Part shown: one piece after another, positions 1-11,200 of the stretch
How positions within the stretch are numbered: the first letter of the stretch is position 1
Layout: each line of letters begins with the position of its first letter
DNA from: Streptomyces albicerus
Lineage (GTDB): Bacteria; Actinomycetota; Actinomycetes; Streptomycetales; Streptomycetaceae
NCBI RefSeq assembly: GCF_008905045.1
Contig: NZ_VWMY01000031.1
Span: forward strand, 9,103 to 56,183
Length of the DNA: 47,081 nucleotides
Reading direction: 5' to 3'
Notes under the pieces: generated by a model
Told to the model about the DNA's origin: nothing
Seen by the model: only the letters and a program-made list of their open reading frames with translations
Database searches by the model: none
Made by a program: the position numbers and the translations under genes

Positions 1-1061
1 TGCGGTTCGGTGGTGTTCACCGGGTCGGGCAGCCGGCCGGTGTTGTCGAAGTTCTGGCCGGGCAGCCAGTCGCCGTTCTTCCAGGTGTCGAACACCACGC
101 GGTGCACATCGGAGTTGGTGGTGATCGTGAACAGCCTGCCCTCGGCGAGCATCGCGTCCCACATGCCGCCGACGGTCGCCGTCATCCAGTCGAAGCCGCC
201 GTACGTGACGTACGCGTCCGCCGGATAGCCGGGCCAGGAGTTCTCCGAGGGCTTGTTCTCGTACTCGCCGCGTATGGACGTGGGGCCGCGCCAGCCGGGG
301 ATGGCGCCGCCCTGCGCACCGGGCGCGCCCTCCATGCCGATCATGATCTCGGGGGCCGCGTCCCGCCAGCCCCGCATCTCGTGCGGGGAGTCGATGCCCA
401 GGCGGGACGGGTGGTTGGCGAAGACCAGCACGTCGTCCACATAGCCCGAACGGCGCTGCGCGGCCAGCCACTTGATGGCCTTGACGGCGTGCGCCTCGTT
501 GCGCGGGGTGTCGGGGTGGGTGGGGCCGCCGGCCGTGTAGCCGAGCAGCTTGCCGTCGTAGGCGAGCTCGAACTTCGTGAGCAGGTCCACCTCGTGGCGG
601 CCGGGTGCCGCGAAGATCGTGCAGTGCTCGGCGCCGGGGATGTACCACTCCAGGCCCTGGAAGATCAGCTGACGCGGGTTCGCGGCGCGTGCCTTGAGGA
701 TCTCCTTGTGCTCCAGCTGCGCGCCGTACTTGGCGTGCCCGACGTTGGAGTGCTCGTTGAACACCATCCAGTCGAGGCCGTACTCGGCGCCGGCCTGCGC
801 GACCTGGTCGAAGGTGTACTTCGCGTCGTGGCTGTAGACGGAGTGGACGTGGTGGTCGCCGACGAGATAGGCGAGACGGGGGTCGTCGCCGCCGTACCCT
901 CGGGTGCCTGCCGCGGCGGGTGTGGCCAGCGAACCGGCCGCGAAGGCGGCGCCGAACAGGCCTGCGCGGCACATGAGTTGACGTCTGGAGAGGCCCTGCG
1001 GGTCGAGGGCGGTGGGGGAGACGGACGGATCGGCCCAGGCGGGCAGCTGCTGCTCGGTCAT
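1..1061 (-). CDS. Secreted PHP-domain (polymerase/histidinol phosphatase-like) protein, 3' end outside window
   Basis: About 353 residues are visible; the C-terminus lies beyond the left edge. The ATG at 1061 follows AGAGGGAC at a rather long distance. The N-terminus has a twin-arginine signal (SRRQLM around residues 25-30, then an Ala-rich stretch ending near AAA), so Tat export is likely. Metal-ligand motifs of the PHP family follow: HHVHS, NEHSN, an NHPSR block and SDVHR near the visible end. PHP proteins are metal-dependent phosphoesterases, but secreted members have no firm substrate. It is the last visible gene of an operon that includes a sugar importer, a beta-galactosidase and, 30 nt upstream, a secreted phosphoesterase, so a role in processing an extracellular phosphorylated compound is inferred. 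The family call is firm; the substrate is unknown. Confidence 0.85.
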   Translation of the reverse strand, partial: MTEQQLPAWADPSVSPTALDPQGLSRRQLMCRAGLFGAAFAAGSLATPAAAGTRGYGGDDPRLAYLVGDHHVHSVYSHDAKYTFDQVAQAGAEYGLDWMVFNEHSNVGHAKYGAQLEHKEILKARAANPRQLIFQGLEWYIPGAEHCTIFAAPGRHEVDLLTKFELAYDGKLLGYTAGGPTHPDTPRNEAHAVKAIKWLAAQRRSGYVDDVLVFANHPSRLGIDSPHEMRGWRDAAPEIMIGMEGAPGAQGGAIPGWRGPTSIRGEYENKPSENSWPGYPADAYVTYGGFDWMTATVGGMWDAMLAEGRLFTITTNSDVHRVVFDTWKNGDWLPGQNFDNTGRLPDPVNTTEP

Positions 1062-1091
1062 GGTCTGGTGGGTCCCTCTGAGCTCGATGTG

Positions 1092-2954
1092 TCAGTGGTT
1101 CATGAACGAGGTGACGGGCAGGGCGCGTTCGACGATCCGCACGTCACCGAGCCTGCCGTTGAGGATCTGGTCGATCCTGCCCGCGTACTCGTAGCCGCCG
1201 AGCAGCCACGGCAGGCCGAGCGAGGTGAGCCCGACCGAGCGTGCGGTGGGGTTGCGGGCGACGGGGCACCCCTGGACGTACAGCGTGGTGTGCGAGCCGT
1301 CGTTGACGACGGCGACGTGCCACCACACCTCCCGGGCCGTCTCGTCGCCCCAGTTGGTGGCGATGCCCTGTTGGTTGAGGGGCCGTACCGCCCACTGCGG
1401 GCCGGGTCCGTCCGACAGCGACAGGGTGGCGAGCGGCTCGTCCGGGTCGCCCTCCGTCTTGCCCGCAGCCCCGCCCGTACCGGTGCGGCTGATCAGGCCC
1501 GACCAGGCGTTACGGGACGCGTTCCAGTCCGCTGGCAGCTGGTAGAAGGCCTCGAAGGTGTAACCGCGGGGGAAGGTGGCCGAGTTGAGCGGCGCGTTCT
1601 CGACGGTCCGCAGATAGGCGCCCCGCAGAGGCGACTTGTCGCCGTGGAAGAACAGGCTGCCGTGCCCCGGCTGGTCGGGGTGGTGTTCCGAGGACCAGGT
1701 GAGCGAGCCGTCGGCCACCTTGACCATGGTCAGGTCGTTGCCGCGCCCGGAGAGGTCGCGGACGGTGCCGTCCATGGCCGCGCCCTCTTTGTGTCCATCG
1801 AAGCGCCAGTACGCGAGAGTTCCCCGCACCAGCATCTCGGAGGCGGGACGGGACGCCCGCGGAGGCACCGGGGCGAAGCCGGCGAAGCGCTTCTCGAAGT
1901 CGATGGCCACCGAGAACCGGTCCTCGGGGCCGGACAGTTCGATCTCCTGCCGCTCCAGCTCGTTGAGGCCGTCGCCCGCCCGGCCCAGGATCCACGGCGA
2001 GATCGTCTCGACGTCGATGGTGTCCCGGTCGAGGTCGAAACGGTACAGGCGGATCATCGCGGCGCCGCCGTAGTAACGGTTCTGATAGTTCGTCAGGTGC
2101 AGGTGGACGTCGTTCCCGGCCGCGTTCTTGCGCACGGCGCGGCCGGCCGGCCAGTTGTGCCCGTTGAGCGTGAGGAAGATCTGGTCGTGCTCCTTGACCA
2201 GCCGGTCCCACAGCTGCTGTCCGTACGTGGAGAGGGTGTCGTCCTCGTAGAGCAGTTCATGGGTGGTGAGGATGACCGGCGTCTTCGGGTGCTGCGCGAT
2301 GACGTCCTTGGCCCATGCGTACCCCTTCGCGGACAGCCGCCAGTCAAGGGCGAGGACGAGCCACTCGCGGCCTGCGGCCTTGAAGACGTGGAAGGTGTTG
2401 TAGCCGTCCGGCGAGGCGCCGCCGAAGGTGGGCCTGCCCTTGAACCGCTGCGGGCCGAAGGCCTCCAGATACGGGGTCGGGCCCCGCTGGTCGTCCGTGG
2501 ACGACTTCACATCGTGGTTGCCCGCCAGGACGCTGTAGCCCACACCCCGCCGGTCGAGCAGCTCGAACGCCTTGCTCGCCGCGGCGACTTCGGTCTGCGC
2601 GCCGTTCTCCGTGAGGTCGCCCAGGTGCGAGAGGAAGACGATGTTCTCGTCCTTCCCCTGCTCCAGGATGTAGCGCAGCGACGCCTCGATCGGGGCGGGG
2701 TTGATGCTCGCCCCGTCGAAGAGGTACTGCGTGTCGGGCATCACGACGAACGTGAAGCGGCTGCTGTCGGTGTCGGGTCTCCAGCGGACCTTTGAGGCGG
2801 GCGACGCCTGTGGCGCCGCCTGCGCGGCGGCGGTCGGCAGCGCGACCGCCGCCGTGGCCGCACCGATCAGCGCGGTCGCCCGCAGGAAGTTCCGTCTGCC
2901 GGCGCCGGCCTGCTCGGCCTCGGCCGCCGGGTCGTGCTCATGCGAATTGCACAC
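1092..2954 (-). CDS. Secreted calcineurin-like metallophosphoesterase with C-terminal LamG/ConA-like domain
   Basis: 620 residues from a GTG start that has CGGAG 5-6 nt upstream. RR at residues 20-21 followed by a hydrophobic Ala-rich segment indicates Tat export. The catalytic part carries the dimetal signatures PDTQY (D74), GDLTENG (D113), GNHD (146-148), TTHELL and NGHNW. Residues from roughly 385 on (LAYWRFDG onward) look like a laminin-G/concanavalin-like beta-sandwich, a fold often used to bind carbohydrate. A secreted phosphoesterase with a probable glycan-binding module, immediately downstream of an ABC sugar importer and GH2 enzyme, suggests action on phosphorylated glycans or nucleotides outside the cell. 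Such enzymes can be phosphodiesterases or monoesterases; the sequence does not decide. The 111-nt gap to the GH2 gene is the largest in the operon. Confidence 0.85.
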   Translation of the reverse strand: MCNSHEHDPAAEAEQAGAGRRNFLRATALIGAATAAVALPTAAAQAAPQASPASKVRWRPDTDSSRFTFVVMPDTQYLFDGASINPAPIEASLRYILEQGKDENIVFLSHLGDLTENGAQTEVAAASKAFELLDRRGVGYSVLAGNHDVKSSTDDQRGPTPYLEAFGPQRFKGRPTFGGASPDGYNTFHVFKAAGREWLVLALDWRLSAKGYAWAKDVIAQHPKTPVILTTHELLYEDDTLSTYGQQLWDRLVKEHDQIFLTLNGHNWPAGRAVRKNAAGNDVHLHLTNYQNRYYGGAAMIRLYRFDLDRDTIDVETISPWILGRAGDGLNELERQEIELSGPEDRFSVAIDFEKRFAGFAPVPPRASRPASEMLVRGTLAYWRFDGHKEGAAMDGTVRDLSGRGNDLTMVKVADGSLTWSSEHHPDQPGHGSLFFHGDKSPLRGAYLRTVENAPLNSATFPRGYTFEAFYQLPADWNASRNAWSGLISRTGTGGAAGKTEGDPDEPLATLSLSDGPGPQWAVRPLNQQGIATNWGDETAREVWWHVAVVNDGSHTTLYVQGCPVARNPTARSVGLTSLGLPWLLGGYEYAGRIDQILNGRLGDVRIVERALPVTSFMNH

Positions 2955-2983
2955 GTCTGCTCCGTGAAGTGGTATGCGCGGAA

Positions 2984-3031
2984 GGGGGCGTGATGGGGGG
3001 CGGCGTTATGAGGGGGGCGGCGTGAAGGGGG
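2984..3031 (+). repeat. G-run tract, potential G-quadruplex, with 12-bp direct repeat
   Basis: Four runs of five or six G on the plus strand (2984-2988, 2995-3000, 3012-3017, 3027-3031) are separated by loops of 6, 11 and 9 nt. GGGGGGCGGCGT occurs twice (2995-3006 and 3012-3023). The tract lies between the minus-strand GH2 and phosphoesterase genes, so the G-rich strand is the template strand and the transcript would be C-rich. Folding is inferred from the pattern only. Confidence 0.5.
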
Positions 3032-3065
3032 TTGCGTGGCCGGGGCCTGGGCCCGGGGCCCGGGG

Positions 3066-5989
<2,924 letters not shown>

Positions 5990-5990
<1 letters not shown>

Positions 5991-6877
5991 CAGCGGATGG
6001 CTCCCTTGCCGAGGTCCGCGATGATCTGCTTGGCGCCGATCGCGAACACGATGAGCAGGGGGATCAGCGCGAGGAGCGCGCCGGTCATGACCATTCCGTA
6101 GTCGGTCGTGCCGTGGACGCCGTTGAGCTGGGACAGGGCGACCTGGAGGGTCACGTTGTCCGGGTTGGTCAGGGCGATCAACGGCCAGGCGTAGTCGTTC
6201 CACTGGCCCATGAAGGTGAAGATGCCCAGGAAGGCGAGACCGGGACGGACGACGGGCAGGGCCACGTGCCAGTACTGGCGCAGGAAGCTCGCCCCGTCGA
6301 TCTTCGAGGCGTCGAGCAGTTCGTCGTGGATCGCGCTCTTCATGTACTGCCGCATCCAGAAGATGCCGAACGCGTTCGCGGCGGCCGGCACGATCAGCGC
6401 GGTCATCGAGCCGATCCAGCCGATCTTCGCCATGATCACGAACTGGGGGATGGCCTGGAGCTGCGCCGGCACCATGAAGATCGCCATCATCCCCGCGAAC
6501 AGCACCCGGCGGCCCGGGAACTGGAACTTGGCGAAGACGAACGCGGCCAGCGAGTCGAAGAACAGGACAAGGAAGGTCACCGAGGTCGCGACGAGCAGTG
6601 AGTTGAACATCGACCCGAAGAAGTCGATGTTGTCGAAGAGATTCCGGACGTTCTCGAGGAAGTGCGAGCCCGGCAGCAGCTTCGGCGGGTAGGAGAAGAT
6701 CTCGGTCGACGAGTGCGTCGACATGATCACGGCCCAGTAGAACGGGAAGACCGAGAGCAACAGGCCGATGATCAGGGAGAAGTGGAGGGCGATGCCCCTG
6801 CGCTGGTTGCCCTTGATGCCCCGGCCGGAACGTGTACCGAGCTTGCCGGAACGTGTACCGAACTTGATGGATGCCAT
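5990..6877 (-). CDS. Carbohydrate ABC transporter permease (MalG family, CUT1)
   Basis: 295 residues with six predicted membrane segments; the first begins near residue 30. The cytoplasmic EAA-type loop is visible as DASKIDGASFLRQYW followed by HVALP, the ATPase-docking signature of binding-protein-dependent permeases. It pairs with the MalF-type permease 15 nt upstream and the lipoprotein before that to form one importer. No ATPase is encoded here, which is normal in Streptomyces, where a shared MsiK-type ATPase serves many sugar importers; this last point is family knowledge. The N-terminal stretch repeats GTRSGKLGTRSGRG, a small Gly/Arg/Ser repeat with no obvious function. Confidence 0.92.
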
Positions 6878-6892
6878 GGTGACGGGGCCTCC

Positions 6893-7855
6893 CTAGTCTT
6901 CGCCCCGGCGCTGCACCAGGCGCCAGTTGATGATCGAGAAGATGATGACGACGAGGAAGATGCCCCAGGCCACGGCGGCGCCGTAGCCGAAGTCGTTGTT
7001 GTCGAAGGTCTGCTGGAAGAAGTAGAGGACCATGGTCTGGCCGGAGTGGCCCGGACCGCCCGCGAACGACGAGTTGTTGTCGGTGGTCTGCAGCAGCACC
7101 TGTGGCTCGGAGAAGGTCTGCAGTCCGGTGACGGTCGAGATGACGAGCACGAAGAGCAGCACGGGGCGCATCATCGGCAGCGTGATGCGGAAGAAGGTCT
7201 GCACGGGCCCGGCGCCGTCCATGCGCGCCGCCTCGTACAGCTCACCCGGGATCGTCTGCAGGCCTGCGAGGAAGATGATCGCGTTGTAGCCGGTCCACTG
7301 CCAGGTCATGAGCGTCGCGATGGCGACCTTGATGCCCCAGGGGGTGTTCAGCCATGCCACCTGGTCCAGGCCGACGGCCTGCAAAAGGGCGTTCGCCAGG
7401 CCGAAGTTGGTGGAGAAGACCGAGCCGAAGATGATCGCGACCGCCACGATCGAGGTGACGTTCGGCAGGAAGAAGGCGAAGCGGTAGAGGTTCTTGAAGC
7501 GGACCGCCGAGTTGAGCATCACGGCCGTGACCATCGCGAGGAAGATCATCGGGATGGTGGCCAGTGCCCAGATGATGAGCGTGTTCCCGATCGAGTCCCA
7601 GAACTGGGTGTCGGAGATCAGATAGCGGTACTGCGAGAGACCGGCGAACTCCATCGAGCCGAGTCCGTCCCAGCGATGGAACGACAGATACAGCGAGAAG
7701 CCGACCGGGATCAGTCCGAAGGCCAGGAACAGCAGGTAGAAGGGCGAGATCGCGGCGTACAGCCGCCAGTAGCTCCGGATGCCCTTCTTGGGGTGGGCGG
7801 CGGGCGGCTCGGTCACGGGCGGCGAGGGTGTCTCCAGCACGGGTGCGGTAGCCAT
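6893..7855 (-). CDS. Carbohydrate ABC transporter permease (MalF family, CUT1)
   Basis: 320 residues from ATG 7855, whose A is also the last base of the upstream binding-protein stop codon (TGATG). A Pro/Ala/Thr-rich cytoplasmic leader (about 35 residues) precedes the first of six predicted membrane helices (SYWRLYAAISPFYLLFLAF region). The EAA loop reads YEAARMDGAGPVQTFFRITLP. Together with the neighbouring permease and lipoprotein it forms a CUT1-type oligosaccharide importer. A longer in-phase frame reaching upstream to 9019 is the antisense-phase shadow of the binding-protein gene and is rejected. Substrate is inferred from the locus (galactosyl- or mannosyl-containing oligosaccharides). 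Confidence 0.92.
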   Translation of the reverse strand: MATAPVLETPSPPVTEPPAAHPKKGIRSYWRLYAAISPFYLLFLAFGLIPVGFSLYLSFHRWDGLGSMEFAGLSQYRYLISDTQFWDSIGNTLIIWALATIPMIFLAMVTAVMLNSAVRFKNLYRFAFFLPNVTSIVAVAIIFGSVFSTNFGLANALLQAVGLDQVAWLNTPWGIKVAIATLMTWQWTGYNAIIFLAGLQTIPGELYEAARMDGAGPVQTFFRITLPMMRPVLLFVLVISTVTGLQTFSEPQVLLQTTDNNSSFAGGPGHSGQTMVLYFFQQTFDNNDFGYGAAVAWGIFLVVIIFSIINWRLVQRRGED

Positions 7856-9162
7856 CAGTAGCTCACCCCCAGGTGGTCGGCGATACGCCGGCACTTGCGC
7901 ATGGCGTCCTTCCAGGCCTTCTCCGGGTCCTTGCCGAGGACGGAGAAGTTCTTCAGTTCGTCGTCGATCGGGGTCTTCAGCGCGACGTCGTACGGGCTGT
8001 TGTAGGCGATCGGGATCTTCTCCGCCGCCGGACCGAAGACGTCCATGGTGATCTGGTCGCCGAAGAACGGGTCCGGCTCGCGCAGCTTCTTCAGGTCGTA
8101 CGAGGCCGGGGTCGACGGGAAGAGCACGGAGTCGACGAAGCCCTGGGCCTGGTTGTCCGCGTTGAGCATCCAGGTGATCATCTCGAAGGCCTTCTCCGGC
8201 TCCCGGCACGCCTTGGTGATCGCCAGGAACGAGCCGCCGATGTTCGACGGCCCGCCGGGACAGTTGGCCACCCGCCACTTGCCCTTGGTCTTCGGGGTGT
8301 TGAGCTTGATGTCGCCGGCCGCCCAGGAGGCGTTCAGCTGGCTGGGCAGCAGGCCCCTCTCCGTGGCGGAGATATTGTCCGGCGTGCCGTTGATGATCTT
8401 CGAGACCAGTCCGCGGCGGGTGGCCTCGACGGCCCGGTCCCAGGCGGTGCGCACATGCTCCTGGTCGCCGATGAAGTTCCGGTCCTTGTCGACGAACCGC
8501 TTGGTCGTCTGGTTGACCGAGATGCCGTAGATGCTGAGGGCGTCCGTGAGGATGAACGCGCCGGGCACACGCTTCTTGAGCTGCTCGCCGGCCGCCATGA
8601 ACTTCTCCCAGGTGTCCAGCTCCTCGGAGACGTCCGCCGGCTCGTACGGCAGTCCGGCCTTCTCGAACGTGGCCGGCTGGTAGTAGTGCGCGACCGGACC
8701 GCAGTCGATCGGGAAGCCCACCATCGAGCCGTCCTCGGCGATGCCCTCGTCCCACTTCCAGGGCAGGTACTGGTCCTTGAGCTTGTCGGCACCGAGTGTG
8801 CGCAGGTCCACGAACTGGTCGGCGTTCGGCAGATACGAGGCCATGTCCTCGCCCTTGAGCCCGACGATGTCCGGGACGTGGGCGCGCCCGGTCATCGTGG
8901 TCATCAGCTTCGAACGGTAGTAACCGCCGATCTGGATGGCCTGCAGATTCACCGCGCTGTCGTAGCGGGCCTTCGCGTCCTGGACGACTTTGGGGCTCAG
9001 CCCGCCGCTCCAGTACCACAGGACCATGTTCCGCCCGGTGGAGCCGGTCGGGACGGCGCAGCCAGTGGCCAGGCCGCCGAGCGCCGTGGCGGCCGTACCG
9101 GCCAGCCCGGCACGGAGCAGGCCCCTTCGTGAGAGCCGCACAGCTCCCACCGCCTTTCGCAT
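7855..9162 (-). CDS. Extracellular sugar-binding lipoprotein of ABC importer
   Basis: 435 residues from ATG 9162. The N-terminus has both a twin-arginine motif (SRRGLLRAG, residues 11-19) and a lipobox LATGC with acylated Cys35, so it is probably a Tat-exported lipoprotein anchored outside the membrane. The body matches family 1 solute-binding proteins (two-lobed, about 400 residues, MDVFGPAAEKIPIAYNSP near the C-terminus). It is 25 nt downstream of the kinase and overlaps the first permease by one base, so kinase, binding protein and permeases are most likely co-transcribed. It should deliver an oligosaccharide to the two permeases. The ligand cannot be read from sequence. Confidence 0.92.
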   Translation of the reverse strand: MRKAVGAVRLSRRGLLRAGLAGTAATALGGLATGCAVPTGSTGRNMVLWYWSGGLSPKVVQDAKARYDSAVNLQAIQIGGYYRSKLMTTMTGRAHVPDIVGLKGEDMASYLPNADQFVDLRTLGADKLKDQYLPWKWDEGIAEDGSMVGFPIDCGPVAHYYQPATFEKAGLPYEPADVSEELDTWEKFMAAGEQLKKRVPGAFILTDALSIYGISVNQTTKRFVDKDRNFIGDQEHVRTAWDRAVEATRRGLVSKIINGTPDNISATERGLLPSQLNASWAAGDIKLNTPKTKGKWRVANCPGGPSNIGGSFLAITKACREPEKAFEMITWMLNADNQAQGFVDSVLFPSTPASYDLKKLREPDPFFGDQITMDVFGPAAEKIPIAYNSPYDVALKTPIDDELKNFSVLGKDPEKAWKDAMRKCRRIADHLGVSY

Positions 9163-9187
9163 GTGTTCGGTCTTCGCGTGGGGGATG

Positions 9188-10225
9188 TCAGTACTGCCGT
9201 GTGGGGTCGGGCGGGGTCACCGGGGCGCGGCGGACCGGAGGGCCCGGGTCCGCGGGCAGGCGGTCGGCCAGGAAGCCGTACGCACGCCGCAGTTCCGGGT
9301 CCTCGACGGTCTGCCACCACGCGTGGACGCCGTACCAGCCGGGCGCGGCCAGGGCCCCGCCGTGCCGCCGTACGGACAGTCCGGCGGCGAGCACCGCGAA
9401 GCGCAGCCGCTCCTCGAGGGGCCAGCCGCCGAGCGAGGCCGCGACGAAGCTCGCGCCGAAGACGTCTCCGGCACCCGTCGCGTCCAGGACGTCGGTGGGG
9501 AGGGCGGGTACGTCCGCGTACTCGCCCGTCGTCTGGTCGACGGCGAGCGCGCCGTCGCCGCCCCGCGTGACCACGGCCACCGGCACCAGCTCGGAGAGCT
9601 TGGTGAGCGCGTCGGCCGCGGTGTCGGTGCGGGTGTAGGCCGTCGCCTCGGTCTCGTTCGGGAGGAAGGCGTGGCACAGGGCGAGCTGGTCGAGGAGGGC
9701 CGAGGACCACTGCTGGGTGGGGTCCCAGCCGACGTCCGCGTAGATCCTCGTACCGTTCGCGGCCGCCTTGGCGAGCCACTCGCGGGGCTCGGCCTCGATG
9801 TGCACGAGGGCCGTGCGCGCGTCGGGCGGGTCGCCCATCAGCGCGTCCTGCGAGTACGGAGGCTCCTGGCCATGGGTGACCAGGGCCCGGTCGTGGCCGT
9901 GGGCGAGCGATACGGTGACCGGAGTGTGCCAGCCGTCCGCCGTACGGGAGAGCGAGAGGTCGACGTGCTCCTGCCCTGCGAGAACCTCACGGCAGTACGC
10001 GCCGTAGTAGTCGTCGCCGAACACCGTGGCCAGGGAGGTCTTCAGGCCGTAACGGGCCGCGGCCACGGCCAGGTTCGCGATCCCGCCCGGGCTCGTGCCC
10101 ATCCCGTCGGTCCAGATCTCCTCGCCGGGGGTCGGCGGCTTGCCCAGACCGGTCAGGACGAGGTCGTAGAAGAGCAGCCCGGTCAGCAGCACATCGGGCC
10201 GCGCGTCGGCCCGTTCGTCGCCCAC
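9188..10225 (-). CDS. PfkB/ribokinase-family carbohydrate kinase
   Basis: About 345 residues. The family signature near the C-terminus, DATGAGDVFGASF, contains the catalytic Asp and anion-hole glycines; the N-terminal PfkB signature is SPGGIANLAVAAARYG. It should phosphorylate a monosaccharide or nucleoside with ATP in the cytoplasm. I chose GTG 10225 because GAGAGG lies 8 nt upstream; the in-phase GTG at 10231 would leave only 2 nt spacing. It is first gene of the minus-strand operon, divergent from the DeoR-type regulator across about 107 nt. DeoR-type regulators often respond to sugar phosphates, so this kinase could generate the inducer; that is inference. Confidence 0.9.
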   Translation of the reverse strand: MGDERADARPDVLLTGLLFYDLVLTGLGKPPTPGEEIWTDGMGTSPGGIANLAVAAARYGLKTSLATVFGDDYYGAYCREVLAGQEHVDLSLSRTADGWHTPVTVSLAHGHDRALVTHGQEPPYSQDALMGDPPDARTALVHIEAEPREWLAKAAANGTRIYADVGWDPTQQWSSALLDQLALCHAFLPNETEATAYTRTDTAADALTKLSELVPVAVVTRGGDGALAVDQTTGEYADVPALPTDVLDATGAGDVFGASFVAASLGGWPLEERLRFAVLAAGLSVRRHGGALAAPGWYGVHAWWQTVEDPELRRAYGFLADRLPADPGPPVRRAPVTPPDPTRQY

Positions 10226-10301
10226 GAGCACATCCTCTCGTCAAAACTCTTCAATTTCGGTGCACAGGATCGTGCGCGCATCCGGCTGATTTGGCAAGAG
10301 T

Positions 10302-10317
10302 CGAGCAGAACCGAGCA
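10302..10317 (+). promoter_or_regulatory. Direct repeat CGAGCA x2 at 10-bp spacing in the kinase/deoR divergent region
   Basis: CGAGCA occurs at 10302-10307 and 10312-10317, one helical turn apart, between the divergent kinase operon and the DeoR-type gene. TTGGCA at 10291-10296 and CATAGAAAT from 10316 could be promoter elements for the regulator, which would then start only a few bases before its ATG. DeoR-family proteins commonly bind direct repeats in their own promoters. Assignment as its operator is inference. Confidence 0.4.
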
Positions 10318-10332
10318 TAGAAATGATCGGCA

Positions 10333-11103
10333 ATGACGAGTACTGTTCACCGTGTGCTGGCAGAGCGACGACATCAACTCATCCTGCGGGCCCTGCGCTC
10401 CGGCGGCCCCGCGGCCGTGACCGACCTCTCGGAGCAGCTGGGTGTGAGCCCCGCCACAATCCGGCGTGACCTGCTGAAACTGGAGGAGGAGGGCCTGCTC
10501 ACCCGCGTGCACGGCGGGGCGGTCGTCGAGGAGGGCGACCAGCCCTTCTCCGAGGTCGCCGAGGTGCGCGTACCCGAGAAGGACGCCATAGCCGAGCGCG
10601 CGGCGGCGATGGTCGAGGACGGCCAGTCCGTGCTGCTGGACATCGGCACCACCGCGTACCGGCTGGCCCGGCAGCTGCACGGTCGCCGCATCACCGTGAT
10701 CACCAGCAACCTCGTGGTCTACGAGGAGCTCGTGGACGACGAGGGCATAGAGCTGGTGCTGCTCGGCGGCATGGTCCGCCGCGAGTACCGCTCGCTGGTC
10801 GGCTTCCTCACCGAGGACAATCTGCGTCAGTTGCACGCGGACTGGCTCTTCCTCGGCACCAGTGGAGTGCGGCCCGGCGGGCAGGTGATGGACACGACGG
10901 TCGTGGAGGTGCCGGTGAAGCGCGCCATGATCAAAGCGGCCGACCGGGTCGTCCTGCTCGCCGACCGCGCCAAGTTCCCGGGGACGGGGATGGCGAGGGT
11001 CTGCGGGCCCGAGGAACTGGACGTGGTGGTGACCAACGCACCGGCGGACGCCGGGACGCGGGCCGCCCTGGAAGAGGCGGGTGTGCGCGTGGTGCTGACG
11101 TGA
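10333..11103 (+). CDS. DeoR/GlpR-family sugar-phosphate-responsive transcriptional regulator
   Basis: 256 residues. The N-terminal winged helix contains VTDLSEQLGVSPATIRRDL (residues about 33-51) and the linker EEGLLTRVHGGAV, both diagnostic of DeoR/GlpR proteins. The C-terminal DeoRC sensor domain (about 75-230) includes DIGTTAYRLA and LLGGMVRREY. It sits between the divergent kinase/importer/GH2 operon and the co-directional GH4 and GH38 genes, so it probably represses both arms until a phosphorylated sugar accumulates. The ATG at 10333 lacks a clear Shine-Dalgarno sequence (GATCGGCA precedes it), so translation could be from a very short leader. Function is confident; ligand unknown. Confidence 0.92.
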   Translation: MTSTVHRVLAERRHQLILRALRSGGPAAVTDLSEQLGVSPATIRRDLLKLEEEGLLTRVHGGAVVEEGDQPFSEVAEVRVPEKDAIAERAAAMVEDGQSVLLDIGTTAYRLARQLHGRRITVITSNLVVYEELVDDEGIELVLLGGMVRREYRSLVGFLTEDNLRQLHADWLFLGTSGVRPGGQVMDTTVVEVPVKRAMIKAADRVVLLADRAKFPGTGMARVCGPEELDVVVTNAPADAGTRAALEEAGVRVVLT

Positions 11104-11127
11104 ACGGCGGGCGCGGGGGACCGAGGG

Positions 11128-11164
11128 CCTGTCGTCGCCCGGCGGACGGGAATGTGACGACAGG
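11128..11164 (+). terminator. Inverted repeat between deoR-type and GH4 genes
   Basis: CCTGTCGTC (11128-11136) and GACGACAGG (11156-11164) form a perfect 9-bp stem around a 19-nt GC-rich loop. It lies 25 nt past the regulator stop and 36 nt before the GH4 start. No T-run follows, so it could be a terminator-like or attenuating hairpin, or a protein-binding palindrome. Confidence 0.45.
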
Positions 11165-11200
11165 TCCCAGGACCTCGGGGAACAGCGAAAGGGCAGTTGC

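Noticed and set aside
102..2795. Very long plus-strand open frame (897 codons) opposite the PHP and phosphoesterase genes
   Set aside because: It has no family motifs and is Val/Arg/Gly-rich in the way expected from antisense of GC-rich genes. The minus strand has clear catalytic motifs throughout.
5991..6203. N-terminal extension of the GH2 frame
   Set aside because: The extra 71 codons lie inside the permease gene in another frame; the ATG at 5990 overlaps the permease stop, and the known GH2 N-terminus begins there.
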